From Streptomyces bungoensis (lineage in GTDB: Bacteria > Actinomycetota > Actinomycetes > Streptomycetales > Streptomycetaceae), in the NCBI RefSeq assembly GCF_001514215.1, contig NZ_KQ948872.1, positions 107,565 to 151,218 on the forward strand: a stretch of 43,654 nt of DNA, in the 5' to 3' direction. The notes under the pieces are model-generated. The model was not told the origin of the DNA. It saw only the letters and a program-made list of their open reading frames with translations, and ran no database searches. Positions 13,678 to 22,847 of this stretch are shown here, in pieces. Position numbers and translations under genes: made by a program. Position 1 is the first letter of the stretch; each line of letters starts with the position of its first letter.

Positions 13678-16178
13678 CCGTGACCACCAGTGCTCCCTCC
13701 GGAGGGGGAGAGGCGGCGGTCCCGCCGGAGGACCTCGTCACGCTGACGATCGACGGCGTCGAGATCAGCGTGCCCAAGGGCACCCTGGTCATCCGGGCCG
13801 CCGAGCAGCTCGGCATCGAGATCCCGCGGTTCTGCGACCACCCCCTGCTCGACCCGGCCGGCGCCTGCCGCCAGTGCATCGTCGAGGTCGAGGGCCAGCG
13901 CAAGCCCATGGCCTCCTGCACCATCACGTGCACGGACGGCATGGTCGTGAAGACCCAGCTCACCTCGCCGGTCGCCGAGAAGGCCCAGCACGGTGTGATG
14001 GAACTGCTCCTCATCAACCACCCGCTGGACTGCCCGGTCTGCGACAAGGGCGGCGAGTGCCCGCTGCAGAACCAGGCCATGTCCCACGGCAACGCCGAGT
14101 CCCGGTTCGAGGGCCGCAAGCGGACGTACGAGAAGCCCGTGCCGATCTCGACGCAGGTGCTGCTCGACCGCGAGCGGTGCGTGCTGTGCGCCCGCTGCAC
14201 CCGCTTCTCCAACCAGGTCGCGGGCGACCCGATGATCGAGCTGATCGAGCGGGGCGCGCTGCAGCAGGTGGGCACCGGCGAGGGCGACCCGTTCGAGTCG
14301 TACTTCTCCGGCAACACCATCCAGATCTGCCCGGTCGGCGCGCTCACCTCGGCGGCCTACCGGTTCCGCTCCCGCCCGTTCGACCTGATCTCCTCGCCGT
14401 CGGTGTGCGAGCACTGCGCGGGCGGCTGCGCCACCCGCACCGACCACCGGCGCGGCAAGGTCATGCGGCGGCTCGCCGCCGACGACCCCGAGGTCAACGA
14501 GGAGTGGATCTGCGACAAGGGACGCTTCGCGTTCCGCTACGCGCAGCTCAAGGACCGCCTCGACACCCCGCTCGTCCGCAACGCCGAGGGCGTCCTGGAG
14601 CCCGCGTCCTGGCCCGAGGCGCTGGAGGCGGCCGCCCGCGGGCTGACCGCCGCCCGCTCCCGGGCCGGTGTCCTCATCGGCGGCCGGCTGACCGTCGAGG
14701 ACGCCTACGCCTACAGCAAGTTCGCGCGCGTGGCGCTCGCCACGAACGACATCGACTTCCGCGCGCGCGTGCACAGCGGCGAGGAGGCCGACTTCCTGGC
14801 GTCCCGGGTGGCGGGCCGCGGCCGCGACCTCGACGGTACCGGCGTCACGTACACCTCCCTGGAGAAGGCGCCCGCCGTCCTGCTCGTCGGCTTCGAGTCG
14901 GAGGAGGAGGCACCCGGGGTCTTCCTGCGGCTGCGCAAGGCCTGGCGCAAGCGCAAGCAGCGGGTCTACGCCCTGGCCACGCACGCCACCCGGGGCCTGG
15001 AGAAGGCGGGCGGCACCCTGCTGCCGGCCGCCCCCGGCACCGAGACCGAATGGCTGGACGCCCTCGCGGGCGGTGTCGGCCTGGAGGAGCCCGGCACCGG
15101 CGCGGCGGACGCGCTGCGCGCCGAGGGCTCGGTGATCCTCGTGGGCGAGCGGCTCGCCGCCGTCCCCGGCGGCCTCACCGCCGCCGTACGGGCCGCCGCC
15201 GCGACCGGCGCCCAGCTGGTCTGGATCCCGCGGCGCGCCGGTGAGCGCGGCGCGGTCGAGGCCGGCGCGCTGGCGTCGCTGCTGCCGGGCGGCCGCCCGG
15301 CGACCGACCCGCGCGCGCGGCAGGAGGTCGCCGCCGCCTGGGGGCTCGCCGAACTGCCCCTGCGCTACGGCCGCGACACCCACCAGATCATCGAGGCGGC
15401 CGCCACCGGCGAACTCTCCGCCCTCGTGGTCGCCGGTGTGGAGGTCGCCGACCTGCCCGACCCGGCCCGCGCGCGTGAGGCGCTCGACGGCGTCGGCTTC
15501 CTGGTGTCCCTGGAGCTGCGGCCCAGCGAGGTCACCGACCGCGCCGACGTCGTCCTGCCGGTCGCCGCGGTCGCCGAGAAGGCGGGCACCTTCCTCAACT
15601 GGGAGGGCCGGGTCCGCTTCTTCGAGGCCGCGCTCAAGCCCGACCAGATGACCCGCCGCCTCGCCCCCACCGACGGGCGGGTGCTGCAGATGCTGGCCGA
15701 CGCGATGGACGTCCACCTGGGCCTGCCGGACCTGCGCACCACGCGTGCGGAGATCGACCGGCTCGGCGCCTGGGACGGCCCGCGGCTCGACGGGCCCGGG
15801 CAGTCCGCGGGCGTGCTGCCCCGCCCGGCCGCCGGTGAGGCCGTGCTCGCCGGGCACCGGCTGCTGCTCGACCGGGGCGTCCTGCAGGAGGGCGACGAGG
15901 CGCTGGCCGGCACGCGGCACGCCGCACGCGCGCGCGTGTCGGCCGCGACGGCCGCGGAGTCGGGCGTCGCGGACGGCGAGCTCCTCGCCGTCACCGGCCC
16001 GGCCGGCCGCGTCGAACTCCCGCTCCAGATCACCGAGATGCCCGACCGCGTGGTCTGGCTCCCGCTGAACTCGGTCGGCTCGGGCGTCGCCTCCTCCACC
16101 GGAGCGGTGCCCGGCTCCCTCGTCCGCATCGGCCCGGCGGCAGTCGCCGAAGAAGCCCCCAAGGAGGTGGAGGCATGA
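13674..16178 (+). CDS. nuoG: NADH-quinone oxidoreductase subunit G (multi-cluster)
   Basis: The 834-residue 75-kDa-type subunit carries most clusters of the NADH module. N-terminal [2Fe-2S] ligands are Cys54, Cys65, Cys68 and Cys82. His116 with Cys120, Cys123 and Cys129 (HPLDCPVCDKGGEC) forms the His-ligated cluster. Cys169, Cys172, Cys175 and Cys219 form another [4Fe-4S]. The extra N7-type set Cys245, Cys248, Cys252 and Cys280 is also complete, as in some bacteria only. From about residue 290 the sequence turns into a molybdopterin-oxidoreductase-like domain with relaxed conservation and many Ala-rich helices, probably without cofactor. ATG 13674 overlaps the nuoF stop, and the end overlaps nuoH. 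Confidence 0.97.
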   Translation: MTVTTSAPSGGGEAAVPPEDLVTLTIDGVEISVPKGTLVIRAAEQLGIEIPRFCDHPLLDPAGACRQCIVEVEGQRKPMASCTITCTDGMVVKTQLTSPVAEKAQHGVMELLLINHPLDCPVCDKGGECPLQNQAMSHGNAESRFEGRKRTYEKPVPISTQVLLDRERCVLCARCTRFSNQVAGDPMIELIERGALQQVGTGEGDPFESYFSGNTIQICPVGALTSAAYRFRSRPFDLISSPSVCEHCAGGCATRTDHRRGKVMRRLAADDPEVNEEWICDKGRFAFRYAQLKDRLDTPLVRNAEGVLEPASWPEALEAAARGLTAARSRAGVLIGGRLTVEDAYAYSKFARVALATNDIDFRARVHSGEEADFLASRVAGRGRDLDGTGVTYTSLEKAPAVLLVGFESEEEAPGVFLRLRKAWRKRKQRVYALATHATRGLEKAGGTLLPAAPGTETEWLDALAGGVGLEEPGTGAADALRAEGSVILVGERLAAVPGGLTAAVRAAAATGAQLVWIPRRAGERGAVEAGALASLLPGGRPATDPRARQEVAAAWGLAELPLRYGRDTHQIIEAAATGELSALVVAGVEVADLPDPARAREALDGVGFLVSLELRPSEVTDRADVVLPVAAVAEKAGTFLNWEGRVRFFEAALKPDQMTRRLAPTDGRVLQMLADAMDVHLGLPDLRTTRAEIDRLGAWDGPRLDGPGQSAGVLPRPAAGEAVLAGHRLLLDRGVLQEGDEALAGTRHAARARVSAATAAESGVADGELLAVTGPAGRVELPLQITEMPDRVVWLPLNSVGSGVASSTGAVPGSLVRIGPAAVAEEAPKEVEA

Positions 16179-17536
16179 GCCCGTACCTCGCCGCAGAAGA
16201 CCTCTCGATGTTCGGCCGCGACCCCTGGTGGCTGGTCGTCGTCAAGGCGGTGTTCTGCTTCGCCTTCCTGATGGTGACCGTGCTGTTCTCCATCGTCTGG
16301 GAGCGCAAGGTCGTCGCCTGGATGCAGCTGCGCATCGGCCCCAACCGGCACGGTCCCTGGGGCATGCTCCAGTCGCTCGCCGACGGCATCAAGCTGATGC
16401 TGAAGGAAGACGTCATCGTCAAGCGCGCCGACAAGGTGGTCTACGTCCTCGCGCCGATCGTCGCGGCCATCCCGGCCTTCATGGCGATCGCGGTGATCCC
16501 GTTCGGGCCGGCCGACAACGAGGTCTCGATCTTCGGCCACCGCACCGCGATGCAGCTGACCGACCTGCCGATCGCGATGCTCTACATCCTCGCGGTCGCC
16601 TCCGTCGGCATCTACGGCATCGTGCTGGCGGGCTGGAGCTCCGGCTCCACCTACCCGCTCCTCGGCGGCCTGCGCTCCTGCGCGCAGATGATCTCCTACG
16701 AGATCGCGATGGGCGCCGCGTTCGCCTCCGTGTTCCTCTACTCGGGGTCGATGTCGACGTCCACGATCGTCGAGCAGCAGCACGACCGCTGGTACATCCT
16801 GCTGCTGCCGGTCTCCTTCATCCTCTACGTCGTCACGATGGTCGGTGAGACCAACCGGGCCCCCTTCGACATGCCGGAGTCCGAGGGCGACCTGGTCGGC
16901 GGCTTCAACACCGAGTACTCGTCGATCAAGTTCGCGATGTTCATGCTTGCCGAGTACGTCAACATGGTGACGGTCTCGGCCGTGTCGACCACGCTCTTCC
17001 TCGGCGGGTGGCGGGCGCCCTGGCCGATCAGCACCTTCTGGGAGGGCGCGAACCACGGCTGGTGGCCGCTGCTGTGGTTCGTCATCAAGGTCCAGCTGCT
17101 GCTGTTCTTCTTCATCTGGCTGCGCGGCACCCTCCCGCGGGTGCGCTACGACCAGCTGATGAAGCTCGGCTGGAAGGTCCTCATCCCGGTCTCCGTGACC
17201 TGGCTGATGCTCGTCGCGACCGTCCGGGCCCTGCGCAACGAGAACTACGACTTCGCCGACATCGCCCTCTACGTGGGCGGCGCGGTCCTCGCCCTGCTGC
17301 TGATCTCCTTCGTCGCCGACCTGTTCCGCGGGAAGGCCCAGCCGGCCGAACCGCCCGCGCAGCCGGCCGGATTCGACCCGATGGCGGGCGGATTCCCCGT
17401 ACCGCCGCTGCCCGGACAGGAGCTTCCGCCGGTGCCGAGGCGCCGCTCGCACCGCGAGCGGGAGCTGATTGTCAGTGGTGGCCCCGACACTGTGAGTGAC
17501 GGACCTACGGATGGAAAGGAGGCGTCCGATGGCTGA
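16175..17536 (+). CDS. nuoH: NADH-quinone oxidoreductase subunit H, with cytoplasmic C-terminal tail
   Basis: This membrane subunit connects the peripheral arm to the proton-pumping arm and lines the quinone entrance. Eight or nine hydrophobic helices are visible. WERKVVAWMQLRIGPNRHG and ETNRAPFDMPESEGDLVGGF are the diagnostic loops. After the last helix comes a Pro/Gly-rich tail of about 70 residues (QPAGFDPMAGGFPVPPLPG and following) ending in an acidic stretch, taking the protein to 453 residues against about 325 in Escherichia coli. Such tails are typical of Streptomyces. ATG 16175 overlaps nuoG; the stop overlaps the nuoI start by 8 nt. Confidence 0.97.
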   Translation: MSPYLAAEDLSMFGRDPWWLVVVKAVFCFAFLMVTVLFSIVWERKVVAWMQLRIGPNRHGPWGMLQSLADGIKLMLKEDVIVKRADKVVYVLAPIVAAIPAFMAIAVIPFGPADNEVSIFGHRTAMQLTDLPIAMLYILAVASVGIYGIVLAGWSSGSTYPLLGGLRSCAQMISYEIAMGAAFASVFLYSGSMSTSTIVEQQHDRWYILLLPVSFILYVVTMVGETNRAPFDMPESEGDLVGGFNTEYSSIKFAMFMLAEYVNMVTVSAVSTTLFLGGWRAPWPISTFWEGANHGWWPLLWFVIKVQLLLFFFIWLRGTLPRVRYDQLMKLGWKVLIPVSVTWLMLVATVRALRNENYDFADIALYVGGAVLALLLISFVADLFRGKAQPAEPPAQPAGFDPMAGGFPVPPLPGQELPPVPRRRSHRERELIVSGGPDTVSDGPTDGKEASDG

Positions 17537-18170
17537 GGAGCCCAAGGAGACCAAGCCCGGTTTCCTGAACCCCGTGGCCGGCTTCGGCGTGACCTTCAAG
17601 GCCATGTTCAAGAAGCGGCTGACCGAGCAGTACCCGGAGCAGAAGAAGACCACGGCTCCGCGGTTCCACGGACGGCACCAGCTCAACCGCCATCCGGACG
17701 GCCTGGAGAAGTGCGTCGGCTGCGAGCTGTGCGCCTGGGCCTGCCCCGCCGACGCCATCTACGTGGAGGGCGCCGACAACACCGACGAGGAGCGCTACTC
17801 GCCGGGCGAGCGGTACGGCCGCGTCTACCAGATCAACTACGCCCGCTGCATCCTGTGCGGCCTGTGCATCGAGGCGTGCCCCACGCGCGCGCTGACGATG
17901 ACCAACGAGTTCGAACTGGCCGACTCCAGCCGCGCCAACCTCATCTACACCAAGGAGCAGCTGCTCGCCGGCCTCGAGGAGGGCATGGTCGACACGCCCC
18001 ACTCGATCTTCCCGGGCACGGACGAGCAGGACTACTACCGGGGCCTGGTGACCGAGGCCGCGCCGGGCACCGTACGGCAGGTCGCCGTCTCCAAGGGCGA
18101 GGTCGCACAGGAGGCCGACTCCACCTTCGGGGAGAGCGAACCGGCGTCGGAGAAGGTGATCCGCCGATGA
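17529..18170 (+). CDS. nuoI: NADH-quinone oxidoreductase subunit I (two [4Fe-4S] clusters)
   Basis: The 213-residue ferredoxin-like subunit transfers electrons toward N2 through clusters N6a and N6b. Both motifs are complete: Cys62, Cys65, Cys68, Cys72 (CVGCELCAWAC) and Cys107, Cys110, Cys113, Cys117 (CILCGLCIEAC). ATG 17529 is preferred over the in-frame GTG 33 nt upstream because GGAAAGGAGG (about 17513-17522) sits at ideal spacing before it. The C-terminal 30 residues after YYRGLVTEA are Glu/Ser-rich. It overlaps nuoJ by 4 nt. Confidence 0.97.
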   Translation: MAEEPKETKPGFLNPVAGFGVTFKAMFKKRLTEQYPEQKKTTAPRFHGRHQLNRHPDGLEKCVGCELCAWACPADAIYVEGADNTDEERYSPGERYGRVYQINYARCILCGLCIEACPTRALTMTNEFELADSSRANLIYTKEQLLAGLEEGMVDTPHSIFPGTDEQDYYRGLVTEAAPGTVRQVAVSKGEVAQEADSTFGESEPASEKVIRR

Positions 18171-19012
18171 GCGCCACTCAGCTCGCCGCCTACACCACCT
18201 CCACCGGTGAGGCCTTCCAGTTCTGGGTCCTCGGCACGGTCGCGGTGATCGGCGCCCTGTCCACCGTCTTCATGAGGAAGGCCGTGCACAGCGCGCTCAG
18301 CCTCGCCGGGACCATGATCGTCCTGGCGGTGTTCTACCTCGCCAACGGCGCCTACTTCCTGGGCATCGTGCAGATCGTCGTCTACACCGGCGCGATCATG
18401 ATGCTGTTCCTGTTCGTGGTGATGCTCGTCGGCGTGACAGCCGCGGACTCGCTGAAGGAGACCATCAAGGGCCAGCGCTGGCTGGCCCTGCTGTGCGGGG
18501 CCGGCTTCGGCGTCCTGCTCCTCGCGGGCATCGCGAACGCCTCGCTGAAGGAGTTCGACGGCACCGGCCAGGCGAACGCGAACGGCAACGTGCAGGGACT
18601 GGCCTCCCTCATCTTCACCAAGTACGTGTTCGCCTTCGAGATCACCGGCGCCCTGCTGATCACGGCCGCCGTCGGCGCCATGGTGCTCACCCACCGCGAG
18701 CGCACCGAGCGCGCCAAGACGCAGCGCGAGCTGTCCGAGCAGCGCGTCCGCGAGGGCACGCACGTGCCGCCGCTGCCCGCCCCCGGTGTCTACGCCCGGC
18801 ACAACGCCGTGGACATCGCGGGTCTGCTGCCCGACGGCACCCCGTCCGAGCTGACCGTCAGCAAGACGCTGCGCGAACGCGGTCAGATCCGTGACGTGTC
18901 GACCGAGGCGCTCAACGACCTGCGCGCGCTGGAGCAGCGCGCGGAGGAGCGCCTGGAGCGCAGGCAGATCGAGCCGGCGACGTTCAAGCGGGCCGAGGAG
19001 GCGTCGAAGTGA
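18167..19012 (+). CDS. nuoJ: NADH-quinone oxidoreductase subunit J, with long C-terminal tail
   Basis: This membrane subunit has five hydrophobic helices within the first 175 residues, including the conserved third-helix region GIVQIVVYTGAIMMLFLFVVML with its pi-bulge-type glycine and tyrosine. A charged cytoplasmic tail of about 105 residues rich in Arg and Glu follows, absent from the enterobacterial protein, giving 281 residues in total. The tail contains a predicted helical segment (ALNDLRALEQRAEERLERRQ). ATG 18167 overlaps nuoI and its stop overlaps the nuoK GTG. Confidence 0.96.
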   Translation: MSATQLAAYTTSTGEAFQFWVLGTVAVIGALSTVFMRKAVHSALSLAGTMIVLAVFYLANGAYFLGIVQIVVYTGAIMMLFLFVVMLVGVTAADSLKETIKGQRWLALLCGAGFGVLLLAGIANASLKEFDGTGQANANGNVQGLASLIFTKYVFAFEITGALLITAAVGAMVLTHRERTERAKTQRELSEQRVREGTHVPPLPAPGVYARHNAVDIAGLLPDGTPSELTVSKTLRERGQIRDVSTEALNDLRALEQRAEERLERRQIEPATFKRAEEASK

Positions 19013-19308
19013 ACCCCGTCAACTACCTCTATCTCGCCGCCCTGTTGTTCACCATCGGCGCGACCGGTGTGCTGATCCGGCGCAACGCGATCGTCGTGTT
19101 CATGTGCATCGAGCTGATGCTCAACGCCTGCAACCTCGCGTTCGTCACCTTCTCCCGGATGCACGGCAACCTCGACGGCCAGATCATCGCCTTCTTCACG
19201 ATGGTCGTCGCCGCCGCGGAGGTCGTGGTGGGCCTGGCGATCATCGTGTCGCTGTTCCGCACCCGCCACTCGGCCTCGGTCGACGACGCCAGCCTGATGA
19301 AGCTGTAA
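19009..19308 (+). CDS. nuoK: NADH-quinone oxidoreductase subunit K
   Basis: This small membrane subunit of 99 residues has three helices. The two membrane-buried glutamates needed for proton translocation are present at Glu35 (FMCIELMLNAC) and Glu71 (AAAEVVVGLAI), matching positions 36 and 72 of the Escherichia coli protein. It overlaps nuoJ by 4 nt and is followed by a 15-nt gap before nuoL containing GGGGTCGGAAG-type ribosome-binding sequence. Confidence 0.97.
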   Translation: MNPVNYLYLAALLFTIGATGVLIRRNAIVVFMCIELMLNACNLAFVTFSRMHGNLDGQIIAFFTMVVAAAEVVVGLAIIVSLFRTRHSASVDDASLMKL

Positions 19309-19323
19309 GGGGTCGGAAGAATC

Positions 19324-21270
19324 GTGGAGAACCTGATCGCGCTGCTCATCGCGGCGCCCCTGCTCGGAGCGGCCGTCCTCCTGGTCGGCGGCCGGCGGCT
19401 GGACGCCGTCGGCCACTGGATCGGCACGCTGCTGTCGGCCGCCTCCTTCGTGATCGGCCTCGTCCTGTTCGCCGGCCTGCTCGGCAGGGACGCGGGAAGC
19501 CGGACGCTGATCCAGCACCTGTTCAGCTGGATCCCGGTGGCCGGCTTCCAGGCGGACGTCACCTTCCGCCTCGACCAGCTGTCCATGACGTTCGTCCTGC
19601 TCATCACCGGCGTCGGCTCGCTGATCCACCTGTACTCGGTGGGGTACATGGAGCACGACGAGCGCCGCCGCCGCTTCTTCGGCTACCTGAACCTGTTCCT
19701 CGCGGCGATGCTGCTGCTCGTCCTCGCCGACAACTACCTGCTGCTCTACGTCGGCTGGGAGGGCGTCGGCCTCGCCTCCTACCTGCTCATCGGCTTCTGG
19801 CAGCACAAGCCCAGCGCCGCCACGGCCGCCAAGAAGGCCTTCCTGGTCAACCGCGTCGGCGACATGGGCCTGTCCATCGCGATCATGCTGATGTTCACGA
19901 CGTTCGGGTCCTTCGCCTTCGGGCCGGTGTTCTCCCACGTGGGCGACACCTCGCAGGGCAAGCTGACCGCGATCGCCCTGATGCTGCTCCTCGCCGCGTG
20001 CGGCAAGTCGGCGCAGGTGCCGCTGCAGTCCTGGCTCGGGGACGCCATGGAGGGCCCGACCCCGGTCTCGGCCCTGATCCACGCGGCGACGATGGTGACC
20101 GCGGGCGTGTACCTCATCGTCCGCTCGGGAGCCGTCTTCAACGCCGCCCCCGACGCGCAACTCGCCGTCACCGTGGTCGGCGCGGTCACGCTCCTGTTCG
20201 GTGCGATCGTCGGTTGCGCCAAGGACGACATCAAGAAGGCGCTGGCCGGCTCGACCATGTCGCAGATCGGCTACATGGTGCTGGCCGCCGGCCTCGGTCC
20301 CATCGGCTACGTCTTCGCGATCATGCACCTGGTGACGCACGGCTTCTTCAAGGCCGGGCTGTTCCTCGGCGCGGGCTCGGTCATGCACGGCATGAACGAC
20401 GAGGTCGACATGCGCAGGTACGGCGGGCTGCGGAAGTACATGCCGGTCACGTTCATCACGTTCGGCCTCGGCTACCTCGCCATCATCGGCTTCCCGGGCC
20501 TGTCCGGCTTCTTCTCCAAGGACAAGATCATCGAGGCCGCCTTCGCCAAGGGCGGCACCGAGGGCTGGATCCTCGGCGGTGCGGCCCTGCTGGGCGCGGC
20601 CATCACCGCGTTCTACATGACGCGCGTGATGCTGATGACGTTCTTCGGCGAGGAGCGCTGGCGGAACCAGCCCACCCGCTCGCCCGAGGCGCCGAGCGCC
20701 GAGCCCGCGGCCGAGCACCGCGGCGAGCACGCCGAACCGCACCCGCACGAGTCCCCGAAGGTCATGACGATCCCGATGATCGTGCTGGCCGTCGGCTCGG
20801 TCTTCGGCGGCGCGTTCTTCAGCATCGGCGACCGCTTCCTGCACTGGCTGGAGCCGGTCACCGGGCACAGCGAGGGCAACTCGCCGGTCAGCGCCTGGAC
20901 CGTGACCGGGGCGACGATGGTGTGCCTGGTCGTCGGCGTCGCCATCGCCTGGGCGCAGTACGGCCGCAAGCCCGTCCCGGCCGTCGCCCCGCGCGGTTCC
21001 CTGCTCACCCGGGCCGCCCGCCGCGACCTGCTCCAGGACGACTTCAACCACGTCGTCCTCGTCCGCGGCGGCGAGCACCTGACGCGCTCCCTGGTGTACG
21101 TCGACCACACCCTGGTCGACGGCGTCGTCAACGGCACGGCGGCCGGCTTCGGCGGCCTGTCCGGGCGGCTGCGACGGGTCCAGAACGGCTTCGCCCGCTC
21201 CTACGCGGTCTCGATGTTCGGCGGTGCGGCACTCCTCGTCGCCGCGACCCTGCTGATGAGGGCGGTCTGA
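19324..21270 (+). CDS. nuoL: NADH-quinone oxidoreductase subunit L (antiporter-like)
   Basis: The distal antiporter-type proton pump, 648 residues, has about 16 hydrophobic segments. The WEGVGLASYLLIGFW segment carries the key glutamate, and conserved lysines lie in KKAFLVNRVGDMG and DDIKKALAGSTMSQIGYM. A hydrophilic insertion with many Glu, His and Pro (roughly residues 450-480) precedes the lateral-helix region, and the C-terminal part includes the long amphipathic stretch and final anchor helix. GTG 19324 is the first good start after nuoK. nuoM begins 5 nt after the stop. Confidence 0.97.
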   Translation: MENLIALLIAAPLLGAAVLLVGGRRLDAVGHWIGTLLSAASFVIGLVLFAGLLGRDAGSRTLIQHLFSWIPVAGFQADVTFRLDQLSMTFVLLITGVGSLIHLYSVGYMEHDERRRRFFGYLNLFLAAMLLLVLADNYLLLYVGWEGVGLASYLLIGFWQHKPSAATAAKKAFLVNRVGDMGLSIAIMLMFTTFGSFAFGPVFSHVGDTSQGKLTAIALMLLLAACGKSAQVPLQSWLGDAMEGPTPVSALIHAATMVTAGVYLIVRSGAVFNAAPDAQLAVTVVGAVTLLFGAIVGCAKDDIKKALAGSTMSQIGYMVLAAGLGPIGYVFAIMHLVTHGFFKAGLFLGAGSVMHGMNDEVDMRRYGGLRKYMPVTFITFGLGYLAIIGFPGLSGFFSKDKIIEAAFAKGGTEGWILGGAALLGAAITAFYMTRVMLMTFFGEERWRNQPTRSPEAPSAEPAAEHRGEHAEPHPHESPKVMTIPMIVLAVGSVFGGAFFSIGDRFLHWLEPVTGHSEGNSPVSAWTVTGATMVCLVVGVAIAWAQYGRKPVPAVAPRGSLLTRAARRDLLQDDFNHVVLVRGGEHLTRSLVYVDHTLVDGVVNGTAAGFGGLSGRLRRVQNGFARSYAVSMFGGAALLVAATLLMRAV

Positions 21271-21275
21271 TACCG

Positions 21276-22847
21276 ATGTCCTTTCCCCTGCTGACAGTGA
21301 CGGCGGCGCTCCCGGCGCTCGGGGCCGTCGCCACGGCCGCCGTGCCGGCCGCGCGGCGCACCGCCGCCAAGTGGCTGGCGCTGGTCGTCTCGCTGGCCAC
21401 GCTGGCGCTGGCGATCACCGTGCTGGTCCGCTTCGACCCGGGCGGCGCCCGCTACCAGCTCACCGAGTCGCACGCCTGGATCGCGGACTTCGGCGTCCGC
21501 TACGAACTGGGCGTGGACGGCATCGGGGTGGCGCTGGTCGCGCTGACCGCCCTGCTGATCCCCTTCATCATCCTCGCGGGCTGGCACGACGCCGACCCGC
21601 TGGAGACCGGCAGCCGCCGCTGGCGGCCCACCCAGGGCTTCTTCGCGCTGATCCTGGCGGTCGAGGCGATGGTGGTCCTCTCCTTCGAGGCCACCGACGT
21701 CTTCCTCTTCTACATCTTCTTCGAGGCCATGCTCATCCCGATGTACTTCCTCATCGGCGGCTTCGGGGACCGTGCCCACGAGCACGGCGAGGAGACGGCC
21801 TCCACCCAGCGGTCGTACGCCGCGGTGAAGTTCCTGCTCTACAACCTGGTCGGCGGCCTGATCATGCTGGCCGCGGTGATCGGCCTCTACGTCGTCGCCG
21901 GGAACTTCTCGCTCCAGGAGATCGCCCACGCGCGCGCGACCGGTTCGCTGCACATGGCGACCAGCACCGAACGCTGGCTGTTCCTCGGCTTCTTCTTCGC
22001 CTTCGCGGTGAAGGCGCCGCTGTGGCCGCTGCACACCTGGCTGCCCAACGCCATGCAGGAGTCCACCGCCCCGGTCGCCGTCCTCATCACCGCGGTCGTC
22101 GACAAGGTGGGCACCTTCGCGATGCTCCGCTTCTGCCTCGGGCTGTTCCCGGAGGCGTCGAAGTGGGCGACGCCCGTCATCCTCGTCCTGGCGCTGATCA
22201 GCATCCTCTACGGGGCGCTGCTCGCCGTCGGCCAGCGGGACATCAAGCGCCTGGTGGCCTACGCGTCGATCTCGCACTTCGGCTTCATCATCATGGGCAT
22301 CTTCGCGATGACCAGCCAGGGCCAGTCCGGTGCCACGCTCTACATGGTCAACCACGGCCTGTCGACGGCCGCGCTGCTGCTGGTCGTCGGCTTCCTGATC
22401 TCCCGGCGCGGCTCGCGGCTCATCGCCGACTACGGAGGCGTGCAGAAGGTCGCCCCGGTGCTCGCCGGCACCTTCCTGATCGGCGGCCTCGCCACCCTCT
22501 CGCTGCCGGGACTCGCGCCGTTCGTCAGCGAGTTCCTGGTCCTGGTCGGCACGTTCACGCGCTACCCGGCGATCGGCATCGTCGCCACCCTCGGCATCGT
22601 CCTCGCCGCGCTCTACGTCCTCGTCCTGTACCAGCGGACGATGACGGGCCCGGTGAAGCCCCAGGTGTCGGCGATGCCCGACCTCCGGGTGCGGGAACTG
22701 GTGGTCGTCGCCCCGCTGATCGCACTGCTGATCTTCCTGGGCGTCTACCCGAAGCCCGTCACGGACATCGTCAATCCGGCGGTCAAGCAGACCATGTCCG
22801 ACGTACACAAGAAGGACCCCAAGCCCGAGGTGGAGGCCGCCAAGTGA
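21276..22847 (+). CDS. nuoM: NADH-quinone oxidoreductase subunit M (antiporter-like)
   Basis: The 523-residue antiporter-like subunit has about 14 hydrophobic helices. FEAMLIPMYFLIGGFG carries the conserved glutamate, KAPLWPLHTWLPNAMQES and the KRLVAYASISHFGFIIMG segment carry the conserved lysines and histidines of the proton path. ATG 21276 is chosen because the first membrane helix starts immediately after; the frame extends far upstream through nuoL only as an antisense-free overlap without conserved sequence. It follows nuoL by 5 nt and overlaps nuoN by 4 nt. Confidence 0.97.
   Translation: MSFPLLTVTAALPALGAVATAAVPAARRTAAKWLALVVSLATLALAITVLVRFDPGGARYQLTESHAWIADFGVRYELGVDGIGVALVALTALLIPFIILAGWHDADPLETGSRRWRPTQGFFALILAVEAMVVLSFEATDVFLFYIFFEAMLIPMYFLIGGFGDRAHEHGEETASTQRSYAAVKFLLYNLVGGLIMLAAVIGLYVVAGNFSLQEIAHARATGSLHMATSTERWLFLGFFFAFAVKAPLWPLHTWLPNAMQESTAPVAVLITAVVDKVGTFAMLRFCLGLFPEASKWATPVILVLALISILYGALLAVGQRDIKRLVAYASISHFGFIIMGIFAMTSQGQSGATLYMVNHGLSTAALLLVVGFLISRRGSRLIADYGGVQKVAPVLAGTFLIGGLATLSLPGLAPFVSEFLVLVGTFTRYPAIGIVATLGIVLAALYVLVLYQRTMTGPVKPQVSAMPDLRVRELVVVAPLIALLIFLGVYPKPVTDIVNPAVKQTMSDVHKKDPKPEVEAAK

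Noticed and set aside
18891..22847. Long plus-strand frame running through nuoK, nuoL and nuoM
   Set aside because: Only its last part, from 21276, is the real nuoM. The upstream part is an out-of-frame shadow of nuoL with Arg/His-rich sequence.
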